From positions 1 to 59,547 of the forward strand of contig JAUMUX010000005.1 in NCBI GenBank assembly GCA_030530485.1: a stretch of 59,547 bases of DNA, given 5' to 3'. Below, piece by piece: positions 1 to 7,042 of the stretch. The position numbers and the translations under genes were made by a program. Numbering within the stretch: the stretch's first letter is position 1; each line of letters begins with the position of its first letter. A model generated the notes under the pieces. The model saw only the letters and a program-made list of their open reading frames with translations, was not told where the DNA came from and did no database searches. Source of the stretch: a bacterium. Its GTDB lineage: Bacteria > Patescibacteriota > Saccharimonadia > Saccharimonadales > Saccharimonadaceae.

Positions 1-54
1 AATTCAAGTTGTTTGTTATAATAAGAAGGATTTAATTTTGAAAAATCATAAAAA

Positions 55-100
55 CCCCAACAAAAGTCTCAATTTTATTAGTTTAATATTGGGGCTTTTT
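55..100. terminator. Bidirectional hairpin terminator
   Basis: CCCCAA (55-60) pairs with TTGGGG (89-94). It is followed by CTTTTT on the plus strand and by a T-run when read on the minus strand. A TATAAT at 17-22 just upstream suggests a short transcript that ends here before the hypothetical gene at 128; its -35 would lie outside the window. Confidence 0.6.
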
Positions 101-127
101 GTTTTGTCTCAATAAAATGGAGATACT

Positions 128-523
128 ATGATTTTTAAACTTGATGAAAAAAGAAAAAATACAATGAAAGAACGGCTCGGCGAGGCTTGTCAATTTATTG
201 ATGACGAACGCTATTTGCCAATGTTCCGAAATAGACAAAAACGATTCCCCGAGGAATTTGCGAAAAGCGTTGAGCTCGCCAAGAAAGTTAAAAACGGCGC
301 GAGTAAATATTTTGCTCATATTTGGAGTTCTAAAAATCTAAATAAATCACTTGAAATTTTACGCAGCATTATTAATCGTGCTAAATCTTTACTTGCAAAA
401 ATTCGTTTTGAAAAGAAACAGCTAGCTCGAATTAGTAAATCTCAGAAAGGTGCGAATATTTCTTTACGTGAAAGATATATGGAGCTTAAAAATGCTAAAT
501 TAGCTCATAGCTCGCTATTGTAA
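128..523 (+). CDS. Hypothetical basic protein (131 aa)
   Basis: The product is Lys/Arg-rich and mostly helical in appearance, with no signal peptide or membrane segment and no family I recognise. A GGAG sequence five bases before the ATG supports the start. Together with the integrase gene downstream it lies in a stretch (1-1808) that contains no TTCGAA, unlike most core genes of this window. It is therefore probably part of an integrated element that extends off the left edge. A role in the element's biology is a guess from position only. Confidence 0.5.
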   Translation: MIFKLDEKRKNTMKERLGEACQFIDDERYLPMFRNRQKRFPEEFAKSVELAKKVKNGASKYFAHIWSSKNLNKSLEILRSIINRAKSLLAKIRFEKKQLARISKSQKGANISLRERYMELKNAKLAHSSLL

Positions 524-786
524 TTTAAATTTATTTTTTATTGAAATTTGGGTTTCTAACCCTTTCTTTCTTGCGCTTCATTGAAAATATTACAACATAT
601 TATTTTTTATTGTAAAATAGTAAAAAATATTCAAATTACAATGTCAAATAAAATGCTTGCGTTATTTCAGAAATGGAGTCTGCGATGAGATAATTTAATG
701 AAATTTTAATAAAAAAATAAGCCGAAATGGTTTATATAAATGTTGATTTAATTTTATTTATTTTTATATAAAGGAGATTTAGATTT

Positions 787-1659
787 ATGTTTGAAGATTA
801 CTCACCTGCTGAGAAACAGGTTTACCAATACATTGAATGGTGTCAATTTATTGCTAATTTTACCGAAGCAACCATTAGGAGTAAGCGTTCATATTGCTGG
901 AGTTTTATTGAAAAAATGAATATTCACGATATTAAAGAGATCACAGAAAATGAAGTTAACGAATGGGTGCGTTGTCGTCTTTCTGGAGATAAGGGCTTTT
1001 CAAAAATATCAGTGAACGCTTTGAGGTCTGAGAAAATTCAGATAATGGCTTTTCTTAAATGGGTTCATAATACACAGGGTGGAACTAAAATTCGCTTTCC
1101 GTATATAGTTAATCCAAAACCCGAGCCTGTTAACCGTAAATTCTATAGTGGCGCAGAAATAGACGATATGATCGATAAATGTAAAAGCTTAAAATCTAAA
1201 ATGATAATTTCACTCGCTTTTGATACGGGGCTTCGCCGAATTGAGATAGTAAATATCAAATTCTCTGATATTGTAGGAAATCAAATTAAAACTATTGGTA
1301 AAGGTCGAAAACTTGGTTTTGTTTATTTTTCAAATAGAACTAAAAAATTAATTGAACAGTTTTCAAAAACTAACGAATCAGGAGAAATATATTTGTTAAA
1401 AAGACGTGAAGAATGCAGGGCGGAATCTTGCGCTTCCGTCATGACGGAGCAATTAAAACATGAATTGTCTAAAATAGGATACCCTAACTTTCAGATTCAT
1501 GAACTTCGTCACTCTTTCGCTACCGATTTGCAGAAAAAAGGTGCAAGGATTGAAGAAATTCAAAAATTAATGCGCCATGGCGACCCAGCCATCACTCAAC
1601 GATATCTTCATGGACTTGATGGTGTTTTGGGTGATGTTTGGGCTAAGTATAAGGGCTAA
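787..1659 (+). CDS. Tyrosine recombinase/integrase (XerC/D-like)
   Basis: This is a site-specific recombinase of the phage-integrase family, which cuts and rejoins DNA through a covalent 3'-phosphotyrosine. The N-terminal SAM-like core-binding region spans about residues 10-95. The catalytic domain follows with Arg150 in TGLRR, a lysine in GKGRK (about 172-175), His238-x-x-Arg241 in HELRH, His264 in MRHGD and the nucleophile Tyr273 in QRYLH, so the full R-K-HxxR-H-Y set is present. At 290 aa it is of Xer/small-integrase size. A strong AAGGAG ribosome site precedes the ATG. The surrounding DNA lacks the TTCGAA signature of the chromosome, so it is more likely an element integrase than the housekeeping dif recombinase, although the latter cannot be excluded. 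Confidence 0.85.
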   Translation: MFEDYSPAEKQVYQYIEWCQFIANFTEATIRSKRSYCWSFIEKMNIHDIKEITENEVNEWVRCRLSGDKGFSKISVNALRSEKIQIMAFLKWVHNTQGGTKIRFPYIVNPKPEPVNRKFYSGAEIDDMIDKCKSLKSKMIISLAFDTGLRRIEIVNIKFSDIVGNQIKTIGKGRKLGFVYFSNRTKKLIEQFSKTNESGEIYLLKRREECRAESCASVMTEQLKHELSKIGYPNFQIHELRHSFATDLQKKGARIEEIQKLMRHGDPAITQRYLHGLDGVLGDVWAKYKG

Positions 1660-1681
1660 AAACTATTTTACAAAAATAGTC

Positions 1682-1710
1682 TTGACAAAACTGCTAATGT
1701 TTGATATAAT
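1682..1710 (+). promoter_or_regulatory. Consensus sigma-70 promoter
   Basis: TTGACA (1682-1687), 17 bp, TATAAT (1705-1710): a perfect consensus promoter. No open reading frame follows on the plus strand before the terminator at 1828-1854, so it probably drives a small RNA. Confidence 0.85.
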
Positions 1711-1715
1711 GAGAG

Positions 1716-1858
1716 CATAGAAATGAGGAAATAACCTCATCTACACTTTAACAAGCTGGAATAATTCTAAAGAGTTATTTCTGCTTATGTTGATATGTTA
1801 TATCATTTTTCGAATTTTTAGCAACATAAAATCGCCCTTTTCGAAGAGCGATTTCGAT
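1716..1858 (+). ncRNA. Candidate structured small RNA (about 140 nt)
   Basis: The region runs from a consensus promoter to an intrinsic terminator. It holds a hairpin ATGAGG/CCTCAT near the 5' end, an imperfect hairpin around 1757-1783, and an 8-bp helix TTATGTTG (1785-1792)/CAACATAA (1822-1829) closing the 3' part. No plausible coding frame is seen. It does not show features I recognise of tmRNA, RNase P RNA, SRP RNA or 6S RNA. It sits at the boundary between the integrase element and the core chromosome. Confidence 0.5.
1828..1854. terminator. Bidirectional terminator between the small RNA and hpf
   Basis: AAATCGC (1828-1834) pairs with GCGATTT (1848-1854), with T-runs on both flanks. It can end the plus-strand small RNA and the minus-strand hpf transcript. 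Confidence 0.75.
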
Positions 1859-1889
1859 TTTCGAAAATTTTCGAGGCGTTTTCGAAAGT

Positions 1890-2258
1890 TTAGCCGCGTT
1901 TGAGACTGCGTTTGAAGCGCGCCATCACCCCAGCTTTGCCAAGGCGTGGGTTTTTCTCGGTTTTGTAGCGGCGAATTTGGCGGTCGAGTTTAGCCTCAAC
2001 AATATCAATCGCCGCCAAAACGTTCGAACTTTGGTCTTTCGCCACGATAGTTTTATCTGGCACAGTCAAAATCGCCTCAACTTCGTATTTGTTGTCATTT
2101 GCGGCATTAATTTGTTCGATAACAACGCGCGCCGTTACTGATTTTTTGGCGTGACGTGGCAAATATTTGTCTAATTTACCGATATGTTTCTCAGCATATT
2201 TTCGGGTGGTTTCGTCAACTTCGTATTTATTTCCTGTAATCTCAATCTGTGAAATCAT
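1890..2258 (-). CDS. hpf: Ribosome hibernation promoting factor (HPF/RaiA family)
   Basis: The protein binds the 30S subunit in the mRNA/tRNA channel and holds ribosomes inactive during slow growth. It shows the family pattern: an N-terminal strand ISQIEITGNKYEV, the HIGKLDKYLP segment, and a basic C-terminus (DRQIRRYKTEKNP). At 122 aa it is the short form without the dimerising C-terminal domain. I chose the ATG at 2258 because AGAAGGAAA precedes it; an in-frame ATG at 2306 would add 16 lysine-rich residues that do not look like the family. Confidence 0.85.
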   Translation of the reverse strand: MISQIEITGNKYEVDETTRKYAEKHIGKLDKYLPRHAKKSVTARVVIEQINAANDNKYEVEAILTVPDKTIVAKDQSSNVLAAIDIVEAKLDRQIRRYKTEKNPRLGKAGVMARFKRSLKRG

Positions 2259-2332
2259 TCGATTTTCCTTCTTTGATTTAATTATTTTACTCTTAAATTT
2301 TAGCATAAACTCTTTAAAATGTCAATGAAAAA

Positions 2333-2353
2333 GCCCGCCAATTATTAGCGAGC
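2333..2353 (-). terminator. Terminator of the glutaredoxin-like gene
   Basis: GCTCGC/GCGGGC (with one G-U pair) followed by TTTTT. The hairpin begins inside the last codons of the gene. Confidence 0.65.
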
Positions 2354-2614
2354 ATTTAGAACGCTTGCGACCAAGCGAATCTTCTTTGGCACAAAACCAG
2401 CAAAAGGCTCGATTCCAATATCCGCCGTATCCAAGATGGGCGCAGATTTAAAACCGAATTCCGCTTTCAGTTCGTCGATTCTTTCGTCGATAGCTGGGTC
2501 GTTTTCAGTTTCAATATTTCGAATTTCGAAATATTGCAAAACACCAGCCGCCTCAAGATGCTTTTTAGTCATCTTACAGGCAACGCAGTTGTTTTTTAAA
2601 AAAAGTACTGGCAT
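2345..2614 (-). CDS. Glutaredoxin/NrdH-like thiol protein
   Basis: An 89-aa thioredoxin-fold protein with an N-terminal redox motif C-V-A-C (about residues 10-13) after the first beta strand (VLFLKNN). A Thr-rich/Ala-Pro loop follows later (SAPIL, cis-Pro). It probably reduces disulfides, possibly for ribonucleotide reductase, but the partner is not evident here. GGGAGG seven bases before the ATG fixes the start. It is the first gene of a short transcript with its own promoter at 2658-2686. Confidence 0.75.
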   Translation of the reverse strand: MPVLFLKNNCVACKMTKKHLEAAGVLQYFEIRNIETENDPAIDERIDELKAEFGFKSAPILDTADIGIEPFAGFVPKKIRLVASVLNAR

Positions 2615-2657
2615 TCTTCATACCTCCCTTGTTTTATTTAGCCTGAGCTTAAATAAA

Positions 2658-2686
2658 ATTATAGCGCTTTCGCCTAAATAAATCAA
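2658..2686 (-). promoter_or_regulatory. Promoter of the glutaredoxin-like gene
   Basis: TTGATT (2686-2681), 17 bp, TATAAT (2663-2658). Inverted copies of TATAGCG bracket the promoter (arms at 2694-2700 and 2660-2666), so the same segment may also form a weak terminator for serS. Confidence 0.7.
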
Positions 2687-2727
2687 GCAAAAACGCTATA
2701 TTTAGTGTTGTAAAATTTACGGTCGGT

Positions 2728-3987
2728 TTAAATTCGTGCGCGACCGCCCATAAATAGCTTCAGCACTTCTGGCAAAACCAAATCTTCGCCATCTTGGAAG
2801 TTTTCAATCACCGCCACCAAGCAACGCGCGAGCGACACCGCCGTGCCATTCAAAGTGTGAACAACCTGCAATTCGCCGTTTTCGCGGCGCACGCGAATAT
2901 TCAAATTGCGCGCCTGATAATCGGTGCAGTTCGAACAGCTGGTAATTTCGCGATAATTGCCATCCACTGGGCTCCAATATTCGATGTCGTATTTTTTCGA
3001 AGCTGGCGCACCCAAATCACCACTGGCAATGTTTATCACACGATACGGAATGCCGAGTTCTTGATAAATTTCTTCTTCCACCGCCAAAATCTTTTCGTGA
3101 ATCTCAACGCTCTGCTCTGGCAAAGTGTAGGCATACATTTCCAGCTTGTTGAATTGGTGTACGCGGAACAGCCCGCGCGTGTGCTTGCCGTAAGTTCCCG
3201 CCTCTTTGCGATAACAAGGCGAATAACCAGCGTAAAAAATCGGCAAATCTTTTTCATTCAAAATTTCATTCGCGTGATAGCCCGTAAGCGACATTTCAGC
3301 AGTCGCAATCAAGCTCAAATCTTCGTTTTCGATAAAATATTCATCGCTCTGTTCGCTCGAACGCGGCGCGAAGCCAGTCCCCGTGGCAACTTCGCCATTC
3401 ACCATATGCGGAACTGTCATAAAATTGAAGCCCTTAGCGAGGAGTTTTTGGAGTGCAAATTGATAAAGCGCGTTTTCAAGAAGCGCCAAATCGCCCTTCA
3501 AGAAGTAAAATTTCGTTCCTGCAACTTTCGCGCCTCTTTCGAAATCCACCCAGTTTTTCGAATTGGCGAAATCGAGATGGTCGCGCGCACCTTGGCGATT
3601 TTCGAAAAGATGTTCGCCCCAAGTTTTCACCAGTTCGTCTTCGCCCTCTTTGCCGATTGGCACATCAGATTGAAGCACGTTCGGAATAGCGTTCAAGCCG
3701 CGCTGAACTTCCGCCTCAAGATTTCGAAGCTGATTTTCGAATTTCGAAAGCTCTTCTTTAATTTTCTTGCCTTCTTCGATAATCTCTGGCGCTGGTTTTC
3801 CGCCCGCCTTTTTCATCGAAGCCGCAATTTGATTGCGTCGCGCGCGTAATTCGTCGGCTTGCTGATTGATTTTTTTGCGCTCGTCGTCCAAAGCTAAAAC
3901 CGCATCGACATCAGTTTTGTAGCCCTTGGCGAGTGTATCTTTTTTGACTTGCTCTAAGTTTTCGCGAATGAATTTGATGTCTAACAT
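2728..3987 (-). CDS. serS: Seryl-tRNA synthetase
   Basis: A class II synthetase that charges tRNA-Ser. The N-terminal tRNA-binding coiled-coil arm covers about residues 25-105 (rich in Lys/Glu/Arg heptads). The catalytic core shows the TAE serine-binding motif (ATAEMSLTGY), motif 2 (SPCYRKEAGTYGKHTRG) and motif 3 near the C-terminus (VAVIENFQDG). At 419 aa it is of normal length. The start is the ATG at 3987, only 7 nt after a TATAAT, so the mRNA is predicted to be leaderless. Confidence 0.97.
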   Translation of the reverse strand: MLDIKFIRENLEQVKKDTLAKGYKTDVDAVLALDDERKKINQQADELRARRNQIAASMKKAGGKPAPEIIEEGKKIKEELSKFENQLRNLEAEVQRGLNAIPNVLQSDVPIGKEGEDELVKTWGEHLFENRQGARDHLDFANSKNWVDFERGAKVAGTKFYFLKGDLALLENALYQFALQKLLAKGFNFMTVPHMVNGEVATGTGFAPRSSEQSDEYFIENEDLSLIATAEMSLTGYHANEILNEKDLPIFYAGYSPCYRKEAGTYGKHTRGLFRVHQFNKLEMYAYTLPEQSVEIHEKILAVEEEIYQELGIPYRVINIASGDLGAPASKKYDIEYWSPVDGNYREITSCSNCTDYQARNLNIRVRRENGELQVVHTLNGTAVSLARCLVAVIENFQDGEDLVLPEVLKLFMGGRARI

Positions 3988-3994
3988 ACTTTAG

Positions 3995-4023
3995 ATTATA
4001 CCACGAAAAACCACCTCCGTGAA
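3995..4023 (-). promoter_or_regulatory. serS promoter giving a leaderless mRNA
   Basis: TTCACG (4023-4018), 17 bp, TATAAT (4000-3995), then 7 nt to the ATG. The -35 hexamer is the loop of the upstream gene's terminator. Confidence 0.7.
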
Positions 4024-4035
4024 GAGGTGATTTTT
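4008..4035 (-). terminator. Terminator of the VirB6-like gene
   Basis: CACCTC/GAGGTG stem (4029-4024 with 4017-4012), then GTTTTT on the minus strand. It overlaps the serS -35 region. Confidence 0.75.
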
Positions 4036-4042
4036 AGCTATT

Positions 4043-6727
4043 TTATCGCCACCTTCTTGGTGGTCTTCTTGGAGGATTATTATTTCCGTCATCTTCTCTG
4101 AGCGCTCTGGTTAGCTCATTGATAGCTTGAGAAACTTCTTTCGCACTATCGCCTTCGTGTGGAATTTTAATTCCAGCGTCCTCGGCAATCTTCCTCTGGC
4201 CTTCAAGCTGTCCGCCAGAAAGTCCAGCGCGATTTTGGGCATTGCCCACCACAGCAGCGGCTTGCTCGGCCATTGAGTTCTGCTGAGCTTCCGTCCAGTT
4301 GGCTTTGTATTTATTGATGTTGTCCAAAGTTTGCTGATTCCAGCCAGCGCGGTCGTTGGTCGAAGCGTTGAGGTAGGTATCGGCATTTCCAGCGTGCGAA
4401 GCGTAAAGGTCGGCGCCAGAGGTATCTTGCGCTTTACCGTTGACGAAATCACCAAGCGCATTCATCAAAGCTGGGTCGTTGGCTTTAATATCGCCGCCAT
4501 ATTTATCGTTAAGCGTCGTAAAAGCTTCCTTCACCGACTGCGAAGCCATTTGTTCTTTCGTAAGATTCTGGAAGATATTTGTGAGCTGAGCGTATTTATC
4601 TTTGCCCGACATTCGACTGTTTGACATCAAACTTTGAAGCGCGATACCGAGTTCATCGCCGTTATTCGTATCTAAAGCTTTTGCAGCAAAATCAACATAG
4701 GCATTGTTTCCGCCTGAGCCGAATCGTTCGCTCATATCCTTAATACGGGTAGCATTGAGTCCATCGATTTCTTTTTGCTTTTCAGCCTGAAGCTTGCGGT
4801 AAAGTAATTCTTCGCCCCGAGTCGCGGTTCCTGCCGAAACTTTAGCGCCGAGCTCATTGATATTTTCATCGCGTTCAGCATTATTGAGCGATTCTTCATT
4901 CGCTTTAACCCAACGGTCAACCCGACGGCCAAACCTTCCGCCACCTGTGAACCTGCCCACAGCTCTTTTGGTATTGTTACCAATCACTTTATCAATCTTG
5001 CCAAGTCGACCCTTAGCGGCAGATTCCCTGGCGCCAGATGCGATACTGTTGAGTTTTCCAGTAATCGAACCTCCAGTGAGCTTATCGATAGCGGCAAGCG
5101 CGCCTTTAATCACCATAAATACCGAACCTAAACCAATAACCGGTATCAGTCTATACATTACCGATAGAAATATGTTACCATCATTCTCGACAGATGCAAC
5201 CAAAACATCCGAAACAAAGAGCATTCCGCCCATCATCAGCGAACATATCGGGTAAACTATCAGCATTCCCTTCAGCATATTCTTCCAGCGGTTAAAAATA
5301 GATTCTGTGCCTGGCAAGATTGCCGCTGCAAAAGCAATTGGCGAAATAACCACCAAAATCACCACGGCCGCTTGGCGAATTGTTAAAATTGCTAGCATCA
5401 CCAAGATCGAAAGAGCTGCAACAACTAAACTAACGAGAAGTGTCCCCGACATAGCAACAGTAGTCATACCCGCAACAGTACCCGCAGCAAGAACATTAGA
5501 AACTCCGTCAGTAATGCTCTGCCCAAAGTTTGCATCTTTTTCGGTAATATTATACCCAATTTGCGTAAAGAGATTAAATATCCACTGACCAAGCAGGTTA
5601 GAGATATCCACAAATATGACCGCCACCCAATAGGATATATTAACTAAAATAGCAAAGATTATTAAGCGCGGCAGCATCTTCTTAATTCCGTAATTGCTAA
5701 TGCCAATATTGGTAATTTGCGAAATAATCACAATCGTAAATAAAATAACAAAAATTACATTTGCGAGGTTCCTGAATATTTCCCAAGCCTGGTATACAAT
5801 CTGTGCGCCTCCACCAGGATTGTTCTTATATTTACTCTGGTTTTCGTTAGAAAGGTCAAAAATAACGCCTGATTTTATCGCTAAAAAATTCTCTGCTATG
5901 AATTTATATGTCGACCCCACCATTTCACCCAAGAAATTCGTCGTTGGGCAAACAATCCAGCCAATACCATCGACAGCACAAGAGCTGGAGCCCTCGGTAG
6001 CATTTCCTGATACATCGCCACCATCACTATCTGTAGAACCTGTAGGTTTGCCTCCGTCGTCAAGCTTAGAGTTGTTCATACAAAAACTATATCTGTAAGT
6101 TCTTCCGTCTTTTGCGGTCACCTCTACATCTTTTTTAAGGTTAAATCCGTTCTTACAAGATTTGAACTTATCACCACTATTAACCCTATAATAATCTGGC
6201 AAATCGTTTACAGTATTGATAACTATATCTCTAGTGTCTTTATAGTCTGAGCCTACTGCCTGAATGTGGCAGGTGTCTCCACCCGATAAACTAAGCAGCC
6301 ACCAAGTTCCTCCTATTCTAGCGCATTCGTCTTCTTTTATTCTGTTTTTTCTTGCATTTTCACGCGCGCTACTCTTTACTTGGCAGTTAATCATTCCATT
6401 CGAATCTGTAACTTTAGCGTATGAGCTATGGCAAACCTTTGAATTTACCGGTACATAGGATTCAATATTGTAGAGCATATCGCCATAAGTTGTATAATTC
6501 CTAGTTCGTTGATTTGCAACGCCCGATCGAAATTTACAGCCAACGCCGGCATTAGTTCCGATTCCTTCGCCGTCCCATTCACCACCCATGCTAATACAAT
6601 CAGACTTACCGATAACACCAGAATTACTAGTAACGGCGGCGTTAGCTAAAGACACACCAAAAATACAGATACAAAAAATAGCTACTATCGTAATCTTAAC
6701 AATAACACCACTCAAAGCTCTCTTCAT
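4043..6727 (-). CDS. VirB6/TrbL-like polytopic membrane protein
   Basis: An 894-aa protein that looks like the inner-membrane channel component of type IV secretion or conjugation machinery. A signal-like segment (residues about 8-29, ending in LANA) is followed by a cysteine-containing exported region to about residue 250. Next comes a cluster of hydrophobic helices (about 310-560, including VVILVVISPIAFAAAILPG, typical of TrbL/VirB6), and then a hydrophilic Gln/Asn/Ala-rich tail of about 300 residues ending PPRRPPRRWR. No VirB4 or other transport gene lies next to it. Its DNA contains only one TTCGAA in 2.7 kb, far fewer than its neighbours, which suggests transfer or different selection. 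Confidence 0.7.
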   Translation of the reverse strand: MKRALSGVIVKITIVAIFCICIFGVSLANAAVTSNSGVIGKSDCISMGGEWDGEGIGTNAGVGCKFRSGVANQRTRNYTTYGDMLYNIESYVPVNSKVCHSSYAKVTDSNGMINCQVKSSARENARKNRIKEDECARIGGTWWLLSLSGGDTCHIQAVGSDYKDTRDIVINTVNDLPDYYRVNSGDKFKSCKNGFNLKKDVEVTAKDGRTYRYSFCMNNSKLDDGGKPTGSTDSDGGDVSGNATEGSSSCAVDGIGWIVCPTTNFLGEMVGSTYKFIAENFLAIKSGVIFDLSNENQSKYKNNPGGGAQIVYQAWEIFRNLANVIFVILFTIVIISQITNIGISNYGIKKMLPRLIIFAILVNISYWVAVIFVDISNLLGQWIFNLFTQIGYNITEKDANFGQSITDGVSNVLAAGTVAGMTTVAMSGTLLVSLVVAALSILVMLAILTIRQAAVVILVVISPIAFAAAILPGTESIFNRWKNMLKGMLIVYPICSLMMGGMLFVSDVLVASVENDGNIFLSVMYRLIPVIGLGSVFMVIKGALAAIDKLTGGSITGKLNSIASGARESAAKGRLGKIDKVIGNNTKRAVGRFTGGGRFGRRVDRWVKANEESLNNAERDENINELGAKVSAGTATRGEELLYRKLQAEKQKEIDGLNATRIKDMSERFGSGGNNAYVDFAAKALDTNNGDELGIALQSLMSNSRMSGKDKYAQLTNIFQNLTKEQMASQSVKEAFTTLNDKYGGDIKANDPALMNALGDFVNGKAQDTSGADLYASHAGNADTYLNASTNDRAGWNQQTLDNINKYKANWTEAQQNSMAEQAAAVVGNAQNRAGLSGGQLEGQRKIAEDAGIKIPHEGDSAKEVSQAINELTRALREDDGNNNPPRRPPRRWR

Positions 6728-6809
6728 AATGCTTATAGTTTATCACATCTCGGCGGCAAAATAAAGCTTTTGCTTAATTTTTGCTGAAAGATTTTTTGCG
6801 AAAAAAGTG

Positions 6810-6838
6810 TTGACACATCGCGCACGTTTTGATAAAAT
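6810..6838 (+). promoter_or_regulatory. tRNA-Val promoter
   Basis: TTGACA (6810-6815), 17 bp, TAAAAT (6833-6838), ending 10 nt before the mature tRNA. Confidence 0.85.
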
Positions 6839-6848
6839 AGCTACATAT

Positions 6849-6925
6849 GGGTGATTAGCTCAGTTGGCTAGAGCATCTCGTTTACACCGAGAGGGTCTGG
6901 GGTTCGAGTCCCTAATCACCCACCA
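6849..6925 (+). tRNA. tRNA-Val (anticodon TAC)
   Basis: A full cloverleaf: acceptor GGGTGAT/ATCACCC, D stem GCTC/GAGC, anticodon stem TCTCG/CGAGA with loop TTTACAC, and T arm TGGGG/CCCTA with TTCGAGT. The CCA tail is encoded (6923-6925). The anticodon TAC reads GTA and, by wobble, other Val codons. Confidence 0.97.
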
Positions 6926-6938
6926 GAAATTATTTTCG

Positions 6939-6960
6939 AAAATGCCTGCGGGCGTTTTTT
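6939..6960 (+). terminator. tRNA-Val terminator
   Basis: AAAATGCC-TGCG-GGCGTTTT hairpin running into TTTTTT. Confidence 0.8.
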
Positions 6961-6991
6961 ATTTTTCGAAAAACTAAATTCGAAATTCGAA

Positions 6992-7018
6992 AAGCCCACT
7001 TTTAATCAGTGAGCTTTT
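6992..7018. terminator. Terminator of the DUF2207 gene (bidirectional)
   Basis: AAGCCCAC (6992-6999) pairs with GTGAGCTT (7009-7016), with T-runs on both sides. Confidence 0.7.
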
Positions 7019-7042
7019 TGTTTTCAGAATTATTGCGCTGAT

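Noticed and set aside
1716-1858. tmRNA, RNase P RNA or 6S RNA in the region after the integrase
   Set aside because: No tRNA-like acceptor with CCA, no conserved RNase P core, and no single long helix with a central bubble. I kept it only as an unclassified RNA candidate.
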